A DNA stretch of 49,081 nucleotides from Lewinellaceae bacterium (GCA_016712415.1 JADJRC010000028.1:1-49081); one strand, 5' to 3'; shown: positions 1 to 9,028, counted from the first letter of the stretch. The notes: generated by a model not told the origin, from the letters alone. Numbers and translations: made by a program.

Positions 1-1
1 T

Positions 2-23
2 CAACGGACTTGGAAGTCCGTTG
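2..23. repeat. Palindromic repeat, family A, copy 1
   Basis: A perfect inverted repeat with 10-base arms (caacggactt and aagtccgttg) around a central gg. It lies just past the stop codon of the receptor gene read on the minus strand. Related copies occur at 15469, 15507, 16873 and 16910. It could serve as a transcript-end hairpin here, but no T-tract is visible. Confidence 0.75.
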
Positions 24-26
24 TAC

Positions 27-2387
27 TTAAAACTCCACCCGGTAACTCAATATAGGTATCAATGGGCTTTGATAATAGTACTTGATAGCGCCCGACTTGT
101 CGTCGTAATACCGCCCGATGATGTTTTCCCGGTTCGTGGTGTTCTGAATATCGAGCGAGAGGGTGGTCGTCAATCGCTCGTAGTTGCGTTTGAGGCGGAA
201 ACCGGTATCGAGCCTGAAATAACCGGGCAACTGCTCTTCGAAGGCGCGGCTTTCGTCGCGGACGGTTTTGCCCTGCTCGGCGGAAGCAACCAGGTCGATC
301 GGCGATTCGCGGTACCCGCCCATCCAGGTCAGTTTCATATTGATCCCGAACGCGCGGTTTTTACCGTTCCGCTCCCAGGCCCATTCTTTGCCGCTGACGA
401 GGCTGCTGACAAAGTTGGTATTGTATCGCGATTTGCGCCACACGGCGTCGGAGCCGCGGTATTCCGACCGGAACAGGGAGCCCGACAGCAGGAAGTAAAA
501 ACCGTTGGTCAGGAATTTTTCGTCGGTCAACTCCACCCCGTATTTGCGTCCGCTTCCCCGGTTTGCGACGATTTCGCCGGGAAAACCCTCGAAAACGTTC
601 AGCATGGAAAAGGAGTCGGAAGTATCGCGGCTGACGGGTACGTCGAACAGTGACTGGTAATAGAGTTCGGGTTTGATATGCCAGTTGCCGGGCAGCGATC
701 GGTCGTACGACAGCACGAGGTGGTGCGCCCTGGTAAAGCCCAGGTTTCGGTTGGGCTGTGCGCCGTTTTCACCCTCGATAAAATAGACGCCGAGGGGCTG
801 CATCTGGCCGTGCAGGCCGTACCCCAGGCTGACCGACTGCCGGTCGCTGAACGCGTATTTCACAGCAGCGCGCGGCTCGATGGAGCGTGTGTTGTTCAGG
901 AAAAAATAGATGCCGTGCGCGCCCGCATTCAGCGTCATGCGCTCGGAAATGCGGTATTGCCACTGGGCAAAAGCGTCGAGCGAGGTGGCCGAGCCGCTTT
1001 TGTTGAGTTGTTCAACAAGCCGCTCCGCATCGTCGTCCCACTCGCTTTGGGTAAACCTGAACCGCATGAAATTGGCGTATACGCCGGCGCGCAGCAGGTT
1101 CCTGGCGCTGAACTTGTGGGTCAGTACAGACGAGGCGGTGATTTTCGACTGCCGGTGCTGTCCGTCGAACTGGCGGCGCAGCGCGTAGTCGTCCTGGAAT
1201 TCATCTTCGCGATCGCCGTTGCGCGTGCCCGAGGCCGCCACGACCGTCTTCAGAAAGGTATTGTCGCCCCAAACGATGCTGTGCGTCAGCCCGAGCACGC
1301 CTGTGTGCGCCCTGAAATCCCAGGAATACTGTTTGTCGACTTCCTCCTTCCAAAGCAGCGAATCCGCCACCCCTGCGTAGGTCTGACCGCTCAGGCCACC
1401 CAGTCCGAACAGCGTAAACTGTCCCCATTTGCCCGCGGGCAACCAAACATTGAAGGAGAGATCCTGGAAATTCGTCTGCGCGTCGCCGATGTTGACGCCG
1501 AGTTTGCTCAGCACCGACAGCGTGGAATAGCGGTAGTTGACCAGGTAGGAGCCGGTCTGGTTGCCCAGGCGCACGGGGCCTTCCATGGCGGCATCGAGGC
1601 CGAGCACTCCGGCCTGGAAAGTGTACTCGCGTTTTTCAGCGTTGCCTTTTCGGAGTTTCAGGTCGAATACCCCCGACAAGGCGTTGCCGTATTCGGCTGC
1701 AAATGCGCCGGTAATAAAGTCGGAGTTCGACAGAAGTTGCGCGCTCAGGATGGAAATACCGCCGCCTGAGGTGCCGACCGCCGAGAAGTGGTTGGGATTG
1801 GGAATGTCGACGCCTTCCATGCGCCAGAGCAGGCCGTTGGGCGCGTTACCGCGGATCACGATGGTGTTGTTGCCGTCTGAAGCCACAGCCACGCCCGCAT
1901 AAGCAGAAGCCATACGCCCTGGGTCGTTCACGGCGGCGGCAAAGCGCTGTGTTTCTTCCACGGAAAAGGTGCGCGCGCTTACGGCGGACAATTCGTTGAG
2001 GGGTTTTTGTTTCTCCACTCTGGCTGTCACAACAACCTCTTTGGTGGTCAGCAGGTCTTCTTCGAGTTCGATGACGAGATCGGTTTCCTTGCCGGAATTG
2101 ACGGTGATACTCGACAGCACCGCCTCTTTGTAACCGAGGTAGGTGATGCGAAGGTTGTGTTTTCCTACCGGCACAGCGGGCAGGCGAAAGCGCCCGTCCA
2201 TATCCGTTGTGGCGCCGGCGACGGGCTCCAAATCGGTCAGGACGACCGTCGCGCCGATCAGGGGCGTTTTTACGGATTTGTCGAGCACCGTACCTTTAAG
2301 GGTTTGGGTAAATTGCTGGGTGCGACCGATGGCGGCGAGGCCGACGCCCAACAGCGTCAGCAGAAAGATTCTGGTTGTTTGCAACAT
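27..2387 (-). CDS. TonB-dependent outer-membrane receptor with N-terminal CarboxypepD_reg-like domain
   Basis: A 786-residue outer-membrane beta-barrel protein, probably taking up an unknown ligand by TonB-coupled transport. Residues 1-24 form a signal peptide. Residues about 30-112 match the carboxypeptidase-regulatory-like domain common in Bacteroidota receptors (GTVLDKSVKTPLIGATV, then GRFRLPAVPVGKHNLRI). A plug region follows at about 135-250 (NTIVIRGNAPNGLLWRMEGVD), then a long aromatic-rich barrel ending in YRVEF, the usual terminal phenylalanine. It has no N-terminal STN signalling domain, although a sigma/FecR pair is divergently encoded next to it. No SusD-like gene follows within the window. 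The family call is firm; the substrate is unknown. Confidence 0.93.
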   Translation of the reverse strand: MLQTTRIFLLTLLGVGLAAIGRTQQFTQTLKGTVLDKSVKTPLIGATVVLTDLEPVAGATTDMDGRFRLPAVPVGKHNLRITYLGYKEAVLSSITVNSGKETDLVIELEEDLLTTKEVVVTARVEKQKPLNELSAVSARTFSVEETQRFAAAVNDPGRMASAYAGVAVASDGNNTIVIRGNAPNGLLWRMEGVDIPNPNHFSAVGTSGGGISILSAQLLSNSDFITGAFAAEYGNALSGVFDLKLRKGNAEKREYTFQAGVLGLDAAMEGPVRLGNQTGSYLVNYRYSTLSVLSKLGVNIGDAQTNFQDLSFNVWLPAGKWGQFTLFGLGGLSGQTYAGVADSLLWKEEVDKQYSWDFRAHTGVLGLTHSIVWGDNTFLKTVVAASGTRNGDREDEFQDDYALRRQFDGQHRQSKITASSVLTHKFSARNLLRAGVYANFMRFRFTQSEWDDDAERLVEQLNKSGSATSLDAFAQWQYRISERMTLNAGAHGIYFFLNNTRSIEPRAAVKYAFSDRQSVSLGYGLHGQMQPLGVYFIEGENGAQPNRNLGFTRAHHLVLSYDRSLPGNWHIKPELYYQSLFDVPVSRDTSDSFSMLNVFEGFPGEIVANRGSGRKYGVELTDEKFLTNGFYFLLSGSLFRSEYRGSDAVWRKSRYNTNFVSSLVSGKEWAWERNGKNRAFGINMKLTWMGGYRESPIDLVASAEQGKTVRDESRAFEEQLPGYFRLDTGFRLKRNYERLTTTLSLDIQNTTNRENIIGRYYDDKSGAIKYYYQSPLIPILSYRVEF

Positions 2388-2484
2388 AGCGTTAATTCGT
2401 TAGCGTCTAATGGTGGCGTGCATCGCACAAGACGGGCAGAGCCCCTCTTTTCACACCATGACATTCAGACACGCAATGCCGCAG

Positions 2485-2539
2485 TTTACCCTGACGGCTA
2501 TTTTAAAAAAAAATATTTTGCCCTGTCCGTCAGGGTAAA
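2485..2539. promoter_or_regulatory. Perfect 13-base inverted repeat upstream of the ECF sigma gene
   Basis: The arms tttaccctgacgg (2485-2497) and ccgtcagggtaaa (2527-2539) are exact reverse complements separated by 29 AT-rich bases. The element lies between the receptor and sigma genes, ending 43 bases before the sigma start. The last 19 bases recur with one change at 6310-6328, upstream of the GIN-domain lipoprotein. Location and symmetry suggest an operator or a transcript hairpin; function is inferred only. Confidence 0.5.
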
Positions 2540-2581
2540 TTTCCACAAGCGTGTCCTTAGGTGCAGTAAAACCCGTATACG

Positions 2582-3163
2582 TTGAAGTATCAAGACGAAA
2601 ACAATCCGACCGAGGCGCTGCGGCGCGGCGACGAAGCGGCATTCGATGCTGTTTTTCAGCAGTGGTATGCCCCGCTTTGCCATTACGCCTGCCGCCTGGC
2701 CGATGGAGATATGGATGAAGCGGAAGATGTGGTGCAACAGGCTTTTGTAAAACTTTGGGAGCGCCGCGCGCAACTCGAAGTATCGTGGTCGCTGAAAGCA
2801 TACCTCTACAAAGCCGTACACAACGCCAGCCTCAACCGCCTCCGCTCCAGGAAAGTCCAATCAAAATACCTGGATTTTAACGCTCAACAACTGGCGACGA
2901 TGCATACGCAACCCGACGACACCACCCCCGAACTCATCGAACGCTTCAGGCGCGCGATGGACAGCCTGCCGCCGCAATGCCGGCATGTGTTCGAGCTCAG
3001 CCGTTTCGAATCGCTGAAATACCGCGAGATCGCCGATCAACTGGGCATTTCCATCAAAACGGTGGAAACCCAGATGGGTAAGGCGCTGCGCGTCCTGCGC
3101 GTCCAACTGGCCGATTATCTCATTACCCTGCTCGGAGCGATCATCCTCCGCGCATTTTTATAA
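2582..3163 (+). CDS. ECF RNA polymerase sigma factor (Bacteroidota sigma-70 type)
   Basis: A 193-residue ECF sigma factor. Region 2 lies at about 20-95 (DEAEDVVQQAFVKLWERR, LKAYLYKAVHNASLNRLR) and region 4 at about 130-180 (LPPQCRHVFELSRFE, then the helix-turn-helix YREIADQLGISIKTVETQMGK). A hydrophobic tail (YLITLLGAIILRAFL) ends the protein, as in many members of this Bacteroidota group. I chose the TTG at 2582 because an in-frame TAA sits at 2567 and the next methionine falls inside region 2. FecR follows after 21 bases, so the pair is probably an operon. It is expected to direct polymerase to a local regulon. Confidence 0.93.
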   Translation: MKYQDENNPTEALRRGDEAAFDAVFQQWYAPLCHYACRLADGDMDEAEDVVQQAFVKLWERRAQLEVSWSLKAYLYKAVHNASLNRLRSRKVQSKYLDFNAQQLATMHTQPDDTTPELIERFRRAMDSLPPQCRHVFELSRFESLKYREIADQLGISIKTVETQMGKALRVLRVQLADYLITLLGAIILRAFL

Positions 3164-3184
3164 CGCACCCTAACCATTGCCCGC

Positions 3185-4168
3185 ATGGAGCATTTTGACG
3201 AAATAATTGACGAACGCCTGGCCAAATACCTGGCCGGTGAATGTACGCCCGGCGAGCAGGCGGAGGTGGAGCGCTGGCTGGCCGAATCGCCGGTACACCA
3301 GAAATACCTCGACGAACTGAAATGGCTGTGGACACATTCTGCCGGGGGCAGGACAACTCCGCCGCGCGAAGTGGATACCGAAAAAGCCCTGCAACAGGTT
3401 AAAAACCGCCTGCGGATGCCGGGAACATCGCCGATGCTGCATATACAAAAAGGCTTCTGGCTGCGCGTTGCCGCCGTTTTTGTGCTGGCCGCCGCCGCCG
3501 TCTACTGGTGGACGCAGTGGGATGCACCTGCTCCCGTCCGTATCGCGACCGCAGGCACGGCGCTCACCGATACGCTGTCCGACGGTACGGTGCTGCAACT
3601 CGCACAACAATCGGGCATCACACTGGCAAAAGGGTTTAATGGGCGCGAGCGACGCCTGCGCCTCCAGGGCGAGGCCTTCTTTCAGGTCGCCCATGATACG
3701 ACCCGGCCTTTTATCGTGGAGGTACAGGACATGGAAGTACAGGTCGTCGGGACCGCTTTTTCGGTGGACAATGCCGCCGAACCGGGCAAGGTGACCGTGA
3801 CGGTAACGGAAGGAAAAGTGCGGGTAAGCCGCAAAGACCAGTCGCTATTGCTGGGCCCCGGCGAGCAGGCCGTGTACGACCGCGCTGCCGGAAGCCTGAC
3901 CCGCAGCACTCCGGCGCCGGAACAATCGGGCAGCAGGCTGTTCCGATTTGATGCTACGCCACTTGAAACCGTCGTCAGCCAGGTCAATCGCGCCTATGGC
4001 ACAAACATCATATTAAAAAACAAAAAACTGGAACAGTGCCGGCTTACCGCCACCTACAACAACCTGTCTTTTGACCGTATTCTGGAACTTATTGCAGACT
4101 CCTTTTCCCTGAAAATCGTGAAAACGGAAGAGGGTTATGCACTGGAAGGGGAAGGGTGCGGAGAGTGA
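3185..4168 (+). CDS. FecR-family transmembrane anti-sigma factor with C-terminal DUF4974-like domain
   Basis: A 327-residue inner-membrane regulator that should hold the preceding sigma factor inactive. The N-terminal 90 residues contain the anti-sigma-like helical part (YLAGECTPGEQAEVERWLAES). One membrane helix lies at about 93-112 (VAAVFVLAAAAVYWW). The periplasmic FecR domain follows at about 120-220 (TALTDTLSDGTVLQLAQQSG, GEAFFQVAHDTTRPFIVEV, VVGTAFSVD). A DUF4974-like end lies at about 250-320 (FRFDATPLETVVSQVNRAYG). Such proteins usually receive the signal from the STN domain of a TonB receptor; here the nearest STN domain is on the next gene instead. Confidence 0.93.
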   Translation: MEHFDEIIDERLAKYLAGECTPGEQAEVERWLAESPVHQKYLDELKWLWTHSAGGRTTPPREVDTEKALQQVKNRLRMPGTSPMLHIQKGFWLRVAAVFVLAAAAVYWWTQWDAPAPVRIATAGTALTDTLSDGTVLQLAQQSGITLAKGFNGRERRLRLQGEAFFQVAHDTTRPFIVEVQDMEVQVVGTAFSVDNAAEPGKVTVTVTEGKVRVSRKDQSLLLGPGEQAVYDRAAGSLTRSTPAPEQSGSRLFRFDATPLETVVSQVNRAYGTNIILKNKKLEQCRLTATYNNLSFDRILELIADSFSLKIVKTEEGYALEGEGCGE

Positions 4169-4234
4169 ATCGGCGCTGCGGACCTGACTTCAATTTTTCC
4201 GAACCAGCGCCATGCGCTGAAGGAAAATATTCAC

Positions 4235-6019
4235 ATGAATAGAGCTATGAAAATGAAACATATTCCATGCGGGGCAGCTGTGCTGCTGATCGCCCTCTTT
4301 ACCGCGACTGCCTTGCGCGCCGGCGATATACTGGAACGCACCATTTCCGTTCATTTTGACAAAACGCCTCTGAAAGAAGCGCTGGCGGAAGTCTCCCGGC
4401 AAGGCGGATTTCAGTGGACCTACAACGCCGGCATCCTGGATGAGGGGCGCCGGATCACGCACGTCGCCGATGGCGCCACCGTACGGGAGGTGCTGCTGGA
4501 TATGCTTGGCGACGCCTATACGTTCAAACAAAATGGCGATTACCTGATCCTCAAAAAACGGAAAAAACCCGTCCGGCAAATGGGCGGATATATCTCCGAC
4601 CGGAAAACGGGCCGGCGTATGGCGAATGTGACGGTATACGACCGGCAATCGCTGCGCTCCGTAGTCACGGATAAAAACGGGTATTACGAGATACCCGTTA
4701 CGGAGGGCTCGGAGATTGTCGTGTCGCGCCTGGCTTACCGCGACACGCTCCTGCGGGTGAACCGGCAGACGCCGCGCCTGGTCAAACTGGAACTGTACAC
4801 CGATTCCCTGCCGAAATCCGCGACACCTTCTTTCCGGGAGACGATGGACCGCATGGCGGTGCGGATGGAGCAATTTTGGGTAGGTTCTTCACAAAAACTC
4901 AGCACCCTCAACGTGCGCGATTCGCTGCACCGCTACGTCCAGGTATCACTTTTGCCCGGTATCGGCACCAACCAGCGGCTCAGCGGTAGCGTGACCAACG
5001 ACTGGTCGCTGAACATACTTGCCGGGTATTCCCGCAGCAACCGGGTATTTGAAATAGCGGGACTTGGCAACATCAACCGGGAAAACGTAACCGGTTTTCA
5101 GTCGGCCGGGCTGTTCAATATTGTCGGCGGAAATGTAACCGGTTTTCAAACAGCCGGGCTGTTCAACAACCAGGGCGGCAACCTGACAGGTCTCCAGTCG
5201 GCAGGGATTTACAATTACACTGGCGGCGCCGTAAAAGGCGTCCAGTTCGGTGGCGTATTGAATATCGCCGCCCAGGGGCGCGGGGCCGTGCAAGCCGCCG
5301 GGGTGCTCAACCTGGTGCCCAAAGGAGAAGTCTCTGTTCAATTATCAGGGGTGTTCAACCACGCGCATACGGCATCGGCGTTTCAGGCCGCCGGCGTGGT
5401 GAATTCGGCCGATTCGCTCCAGGGGTGTCAGGTTTCCGGGGTAGTCAACCGGGCGGGATACGTCAGGGGGGCGCAAATCGGCCTCATCAACTTCGCCCGC
5501 GAGATTCACGGCGTACAGATCGGCCTGATCAACTACTCAAGGCATGGCGGGTATATGGTGCTGGAGGCCGGCACAAACGACGTACTGCCGGCGAATGCGG
5601 CGTTTAAATCGGGCGTACCGGCCCTGTACACTATTCTCAGTGCCGGTACCAACCCTGAAGGCGCATCAGACAGGCGGCTGTGGGCATATGGTATAGGTCT
5701 TGGTACCCGTGTCGCGGTGAGCAACTGGTTTGGCCTGTCGTTCGACCTGCTCCACCGGCACCTGAGTGAGGGCGCTCATGCCGATTTTGTGCAAGAGTGG
5801 CAGCAGTTGGCGATGATGCCGGATATCAAACTCGGCAAACACCTGTCCATCGCCGGCGGGCCGTCGATCAATATGCTGGTTACCGACCCCGATCGCGCAT
5901 CTGCTTCGGGTATCCGCGACAGGATTGTTGCCCGCGACCTGCTCGACAGTTCCAACAACGCCGACGGCTGGCTGTCGGCGTGGTGGGGCTGGAACGCTGC
6001 GCTGCGCGTCCGTTTTTGA
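4235..6019 (+). CDS. STN-domain protein with carboxypeptidase-like domain and LA_2272-type surface repeats
   Basis: A 594-residue exported protein. It has a signal peptide to about residue 27, a secretin/TonB short N-terminal (STN) domain at about 30-110 (ISVHFDKTPLKEALAEVSRQGG), and a CarboxypepD_reg-like domain at about 120-185 (DKNGYYEIPV). From about 275 to 440 come ten or so degenerate repeats of the form G-x-x-x-G-x-Q-x-x-G-[LIV]-x-N, as in VTGFQSAGLFN and HGVQIGLINYS, matching the LA_2272 surface-repeat family. The C terminus looks beta-rich and ends in RVRF, suggesting an outer-membrane barrel. It is third in the sigma/FecR cluster and places the STN signalling module on a protein with no recognisable TonB plug. 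Methionines at 4247 and 4253 are alternative starts. Confidence 0.82.
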   Translation: MNRAMKMKHIPCGAAVLLIALFTATALRAGDILERTISVHFDKTPLKEALAEVSRQGGFQWTYNAGILDEGRRITHVADGATVREVLLDMLGDAYTFKQNGDYLILKKRKKPVRQMGGYISDRKTGRRMANVTVYDRQSLRSVVTDKNGYYEIPVTEGSEIVVSRLAYRDTLLRVNRQTPRLVKLELYTDSLPKSATPSFRETMDRMAVRMEQFWVGSSQKLSTLNVRDSLHRYVQVSLLPGIGTNQRLSGSVTNDWSLNILAGYSRSNRVFEIAGLGNINRENVTGFQSAGLFNIVGGNVTGFQTAGLFNNQGGNLTGLQSAGIYNYTGGAVKGVQFGGVLNIAAQGRGAVQAAGVLNLVPKGEVSVQLSGVFNHAHTASAFQAAGVVNSADSLQGCQVSGVVNRAGYVRGAQIGLINFAREIHGVQIGLINYSRHGGYMVLEAGTNDVLPANAAFKSGVPALYTILSAGTNPEGASDRRLWAYGIGLGTRVAVSNWFGLSFDLLHRHLSEGAHADFVQEWQQLAMMPDIKLGKHLSIAGGPSINMLVTDPDRASASGIRDRIVARDLLDSSNNADGWLSAWWGWNAALRVRF

Positions 6020-6033
6020 TGTGTAGCCGTTTT

Positions 6034-6130
6034 TTGACAGGTTTTTCTTGACAGGATTAACATGATTTGCAGGTTCAGTACTTGACCGAGAATATCAATC
6101 CTGTTAATCCTGTCAAGAAAAACCTGTCAA
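6034..6130. repeat. 29-base perfect inverted repeat with 39-base loop
   Basis: The arm 6034-6062 (starting ttgacaggtttttcttgaca) is the exact reverse complement of 6102-6130. After one mismatch the pairing continues for four more bases into the loop. It lies 14 bases after the stop codon of the surface-repeat gene and overlaps the tandem array that follows. The 360-base gap 6020-6379 holds only this, the array and a short hairpin motif; I see no gene. Confidence 0.85.
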
Positions 6131-6299
6131 TCAAGAAAAACCTGAAAAACCTGTCAATCAAGAAAAACCTGTCAATCAAGAAAAACCTGTCAATCAAGAA
6201 AAACCTGTCAATCAAGAAAAACCTGTCAATCAAGAAAAACCTGTCAATCCTGTAAATCCTGTCAATCAAGAATAACCTGTAAATCCTGTAAATCCTGTC
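6123..6299. repeat. 18-base tandem repeat array (cctgtcaatcaagaaaaa) with 9-base sub-units
   Basis: Six exact 18-base units start at 6123, 6150, 6168, 6186, 6204 and 6222, with a 9-base half-unit (cctgaaaaa) at 6141. From 6240 the array degrades into words such as cctgtcaat and cctgtaaat. The units reuse the sequence of the right arm of the inverted repeat, so the array probably grew from that arm by slippage. Its period is a multiple of three, which keeps open a meaningless reading frame on both strands. Confidence 0.9.
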
Positions 6300-6309
6300 A
6301 AAAAGAAAA

Positions 6310-6328
6310 CCCTGTCCATCAGGGTAAA
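6310..6328 (+). promoter_or_regulatory. Second copy of the ccctgtcc(g/a)tcagggtaaa motif
   Basis: This 19-base stretch matches 2521-2539 at 18 positions and can fold as ccctg / caggg around a 5-base loop. It lies 51 bases before the lipoprotein start. A copy upstream of both the ECF sigma gene and this lipoprotein gene suggests shared control, possibly by that sigma factor; this is inference. Confidence 0.35.
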
Positions 6329-6379
6329 CACCGTTTCAGGTGTCTGATTAAAAACTGTTCACAAAAACGACTTAACGCT

Positions 6380-7105
6380 ATGATTACGAAAATGCAAAAT
6401 CTGATGACCCTGATTTGCCTGGGTATTACCCTTTGGACCCTTTCTTCCTGCGAAGAATTTTTGGGTGTGAAAGGGAAAGGCGATATTCTTACGGAAGTGC
6501 GGCAGGTAGACAATTTTCACGCGCTCGAAATCGCTGCGCCGGGGACTATCGAACTGCGCGTCGATTCGGTATTCCGGGTGGAAGTGCGCTGTGAGGAAAG
6601 TATCATCGATTACCTGGAAACCATCGAAGACAACGGCGTGCTCAAGATTCTCTTCAACCGCGATGTGTACGACGTCGACGACCTGAATATCCTGGTATCA
6701 GCCCCGGCCTGGAACGGCATCAAGGTAAGCGGGTCGGCCAATGTGGAAGTGCCCGATGCTATTTCGGGTAATACGCTCGATCTCGGCATTTCCGGCAGCG
6801 GCAATATCAAGGTGTTTACGGCCCAGTTCGACAAGATCAAGGCAACCATCACCGGCTCAGGCAATATCGATATCGACGGCAACGCCGACGATCTGCAGTG
6901 CAGCATTACCGGCAGCGGCAATTTCGATGCCCTGAACTGTCCGGTCAAAACAGCCACTGTGCAGATATCCGGCAGCGGCGACGCAAGGCTCGACGTCAGC
7001 GAATCGCTATACGTAACCATTACCGGCAGCGGCGATGTCGAGTATCGCGGCGATGCCCAGGTGACGTCCAATATTTCTGGATCGGGGAAAATCAGGAAGA
7101 TATAG
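6380..7105 (+). CDS. GIN-domain (DUF2807) putative lipoprotein
   Basis: A 241-residue envelope protein. A short hydrophobic signal ends in the lipobox LSSC at residue about 24, so it is probably lipid-anchored. The rest matches the putative auto-transporter adhesin head GIN domain: it starts with VDNFHALEIAAPGTIELR, then has repeated beta rungs bearing GSGN/GSGD turns (ISGSGNIKV, ITGSGNIDI, ITGSGNFDA, ISGSGDARL, ITGSGDVEY, ISGSGKI). These rungs suggest a right-handed beta-helix. The role of the family is unknown. The gene follows the repeat-filled gap and is convergent with aspS, 8 bases away. Confidence 0.88.
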   Translation: MITKMQNLMTLICLGITLWTLSSCEEFLGVKGKGDILTEVRQVDNFHALEIAAPGTIELRVDSVFRVEVRCEESIIDYLETIEDNGVLKILFNRDVYDVDDLNILVSAPAWNGIKVSGSANVEVPDAISGNTLDLGISGSGNIKVFTAQFDKIKATITGSGNIDIDGNADDLQCSITGSGNFDALNCPVKTATVQISGSGDARLDVSESLYVTITGSGDVEYRGDAQVTSNISGSGKIRKI

Positions 7106-7113
7106 GTCGCCTC

Positions 7114-8878
7114 CTACGATTCAACCACTCTAATCCCCAACTCTTCCAGTTGCTTCAACTTGATTGAATCCGGTGCGTCGATCATCATATCGCGACCCTG
7201 GTTGTTTTTGGGGAATGCGATAAAGTCGCGGATGGAATTGATACCGTTCATGACGGAACTGAGCCGGTCGAATCCGAAGGCGATGCCGCCGTGGGGCGGG
7301 GCCCCGTATTCGAAAGCGCCGAGCAGGAAGCCGAACTGCGCTTCTGCCTCCACGGCTGAAAATCCGAGCAGGCGGAAGTTGCGGCTTTGCAGGTCGCGGT
7401 CGTGGATACGGATAGAGCCGCCGCCAATTTCCACGCCGTTGAGCACGAGGTCGTAAGCGTCGGCGCGGATGCTTTTGAGCACTGCCGGGTCGTCGCTTTC
7501 CCATTTTGGGGATATCGGCCTGTTTGGGCGAGGTAAAGGGATGGTGCATGGCAAAGAACCGGCCTTCCTCTTCGTCCCATTCGAGCAGCGGAAAATCGAC
7601 CACCCAGAGGGGTTTGAAATCGCCGGGTTTGCGCAGGCCGAGTCGGCCGCCCATTTCGAGGCGCAGTTCGGAGAGTTGTTTGCGCGTTTTTTCATCTTCG
7701 CCGCAGAGCAGGAAAAGCAGGTCGCCGGGCCTGGCGCCGCATTGATCCAGCCAGCCTTTGAGGTCGTCGGGGCTGTAAAACTTATCCACCGACGATTTGA
7801 TGGTGCCGTCGGCTTCGTATTTCACGTACACCAGCCCTTTTGCGCCAATTTGCGGGCGCTTCACCCATTCGGTCAGCTCGTCGATCTGCTTGCGCGAATA
7901 TTCGGCGCAGCCGGGCGCACAAATCCCAATCACCGATTCCGCACTGTCGAACACCTGGAAGCCCTTGCCTTTGGCTACCGCCGTCAGATCGGCGAACTCC
8001 ATGCCGAAGCGCAGGTCTGGTTTGTCGGAACCGAAGCGGCGCATGGCTTCGTCGTAGGTCATGCGTGGAAAATCGCCCAGTTCGATGCCTAGGGTGGTCT
8101 GGAACAGGTATTTGGTCAGGCCCTCGAAAGTATTCAGGATATCTTCCTGGTGGATGAACGACATTTCGCAGTCGATCTGGGTGAACTCCGGCTGCCGGTC
8201 GGCGCGCAGGTCTTCGTCGCGGAAACACTTGACGATCTGGAAATACTTGTCGAAACCCGCCACCATCAGGATTTGCTTGAAGGTTTGCGGCGACTGCGGC
8301 AGTGCGTAGAACTGGCCCTTGTTCATGCGCGAGGGCACGACGAAGTCGCGGGCGCCCTCGGGGGTTGATTTGATCAGGAACGGCGTTTCGATCTCCACAA
8401 ACCCCTGTCCCGCGAGGTATTTGCGCGTTTCGATGGCCAGGTTGGAGCGGAAAATGATGTTTTGCTGCACGGTATTGCGGCGCAGGTCGAGGTAGCGGTA
8501 CTTCATGCGCAGGTCGTCGCCGCCGTCGGTATCGTCCTGGATGGTGAAGTGTGGTGTCTTGGATACATTCAGTATCTTCAGGTCGGTGACCTTGATTTCG
8601 ATCTCGCCGGTGGCAATTTTCGTGGTTTTGGATGCCCGTTCGATCACCGTACCGCTGGCCTGCAGCACAAATTCGCGGCCTATGCTGCGCGCCGTTGCAA
8701 ACAGATCCGGCGCCGTGTAATTTTCATCGAAGACCAGTTGGGTGATGCCGTATCGGTCGCGCAGGTCGATCCAGAGCAAACCGCCCTTATCGCGGACGGT
8801 GGCGGCCCATCCGGCCAGGGTAACGGTTTTGCCGATGTCGGCAATGCGAAGATCGTTGCAGGTATGCGTGCGGTACAT
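7114..8878 (-). CDS. aspS: Aspartyl-tRNA synthetase, interrupted by a one-base frameshift
   Basis: Class II synthetase charging tRNA-Asp. The N-terminal anticodon-binding OB fold is seen at about 1-110 (LAGWAATVRDKGGLLWIDLRDR). Motif 2 is FRDEDLRADRQPEFTQIDCE and motif 3 is GGIAFGFDRL. A GAD-type insertion lies between them. The frame breaks at 7503-7511: read on the minus strand, ccccaaaatggg has one A too many, and removing it joins HPFTSPKQADIPK to WESDDPAVLKS, giving a normal 587-residue enzyme. The start is the MYRTHTC methionine at 8878; a -7 box at 8923-8930 lies inside the longer possible N-terminal extension. The break is most likely a sequencing error, since the gene is essential. 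Confidence 0.93.
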
Positions 8879-8922
8879 GGAATATTCGTTTGAAGTGAAG
8901 CAGGTTGTGGGGAAAAGAGGCG

Positions 8923-8930
8923 CAAAGGTA
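8923..8930 (-). promoter_or_regulatory. Bacteroidota -7 box TACCTTTG for aspS
   Basis: On the minus strand this reads TACCTTTG, a full match to the TAnnTTTG consensus. It lies 45 bases upstream of the aspS start. No clear -33 TTTG is seen. The box supports the shorter aspS start. Confidence 0.5.
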
Positions 8931-8991
8931 AGGGAAATGGGGAAGTTCGGCAGGCCGTGTTTTGAAAAAATGGCCATGCCGCAGATTTCCG

Positions 8992-8999
8992 TATTTTTG
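8992..8999 (+). promoter_or_regulatory. Bacteroidota -7 box TATTTTTG for the VanY-like gene
   Basis: A full match to TAnnTTTG, 29 bases before the ATG at 9029. A TTTG occurs at 8961-8964, somewhat farther than the usual spacing. Confidence 0.5.
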
Positions 9000-9028
9000 C
9001 CGCCCGACCCTATATTGGCAAGTCAACC

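Noticed and set aside
678..1769. Long plus-strand frame opposite the TonB receptor gene
   Set aside because: It is a shadow of the receptor gene caused by GC-rich codon use; the product has no domain or signal.
6034..6130. Terminal inverted repeats of an insertion sequence
   Set aside because: Only 39 bases separate the arms and no transposase is near.
6067..6255. Open frames on both strands encoding repeated NLSIKK-like or DRFFLI-like words
   Set aside because: They arise only because the 18-base tandem unit is a multiple of three; no start context or protein-like content.
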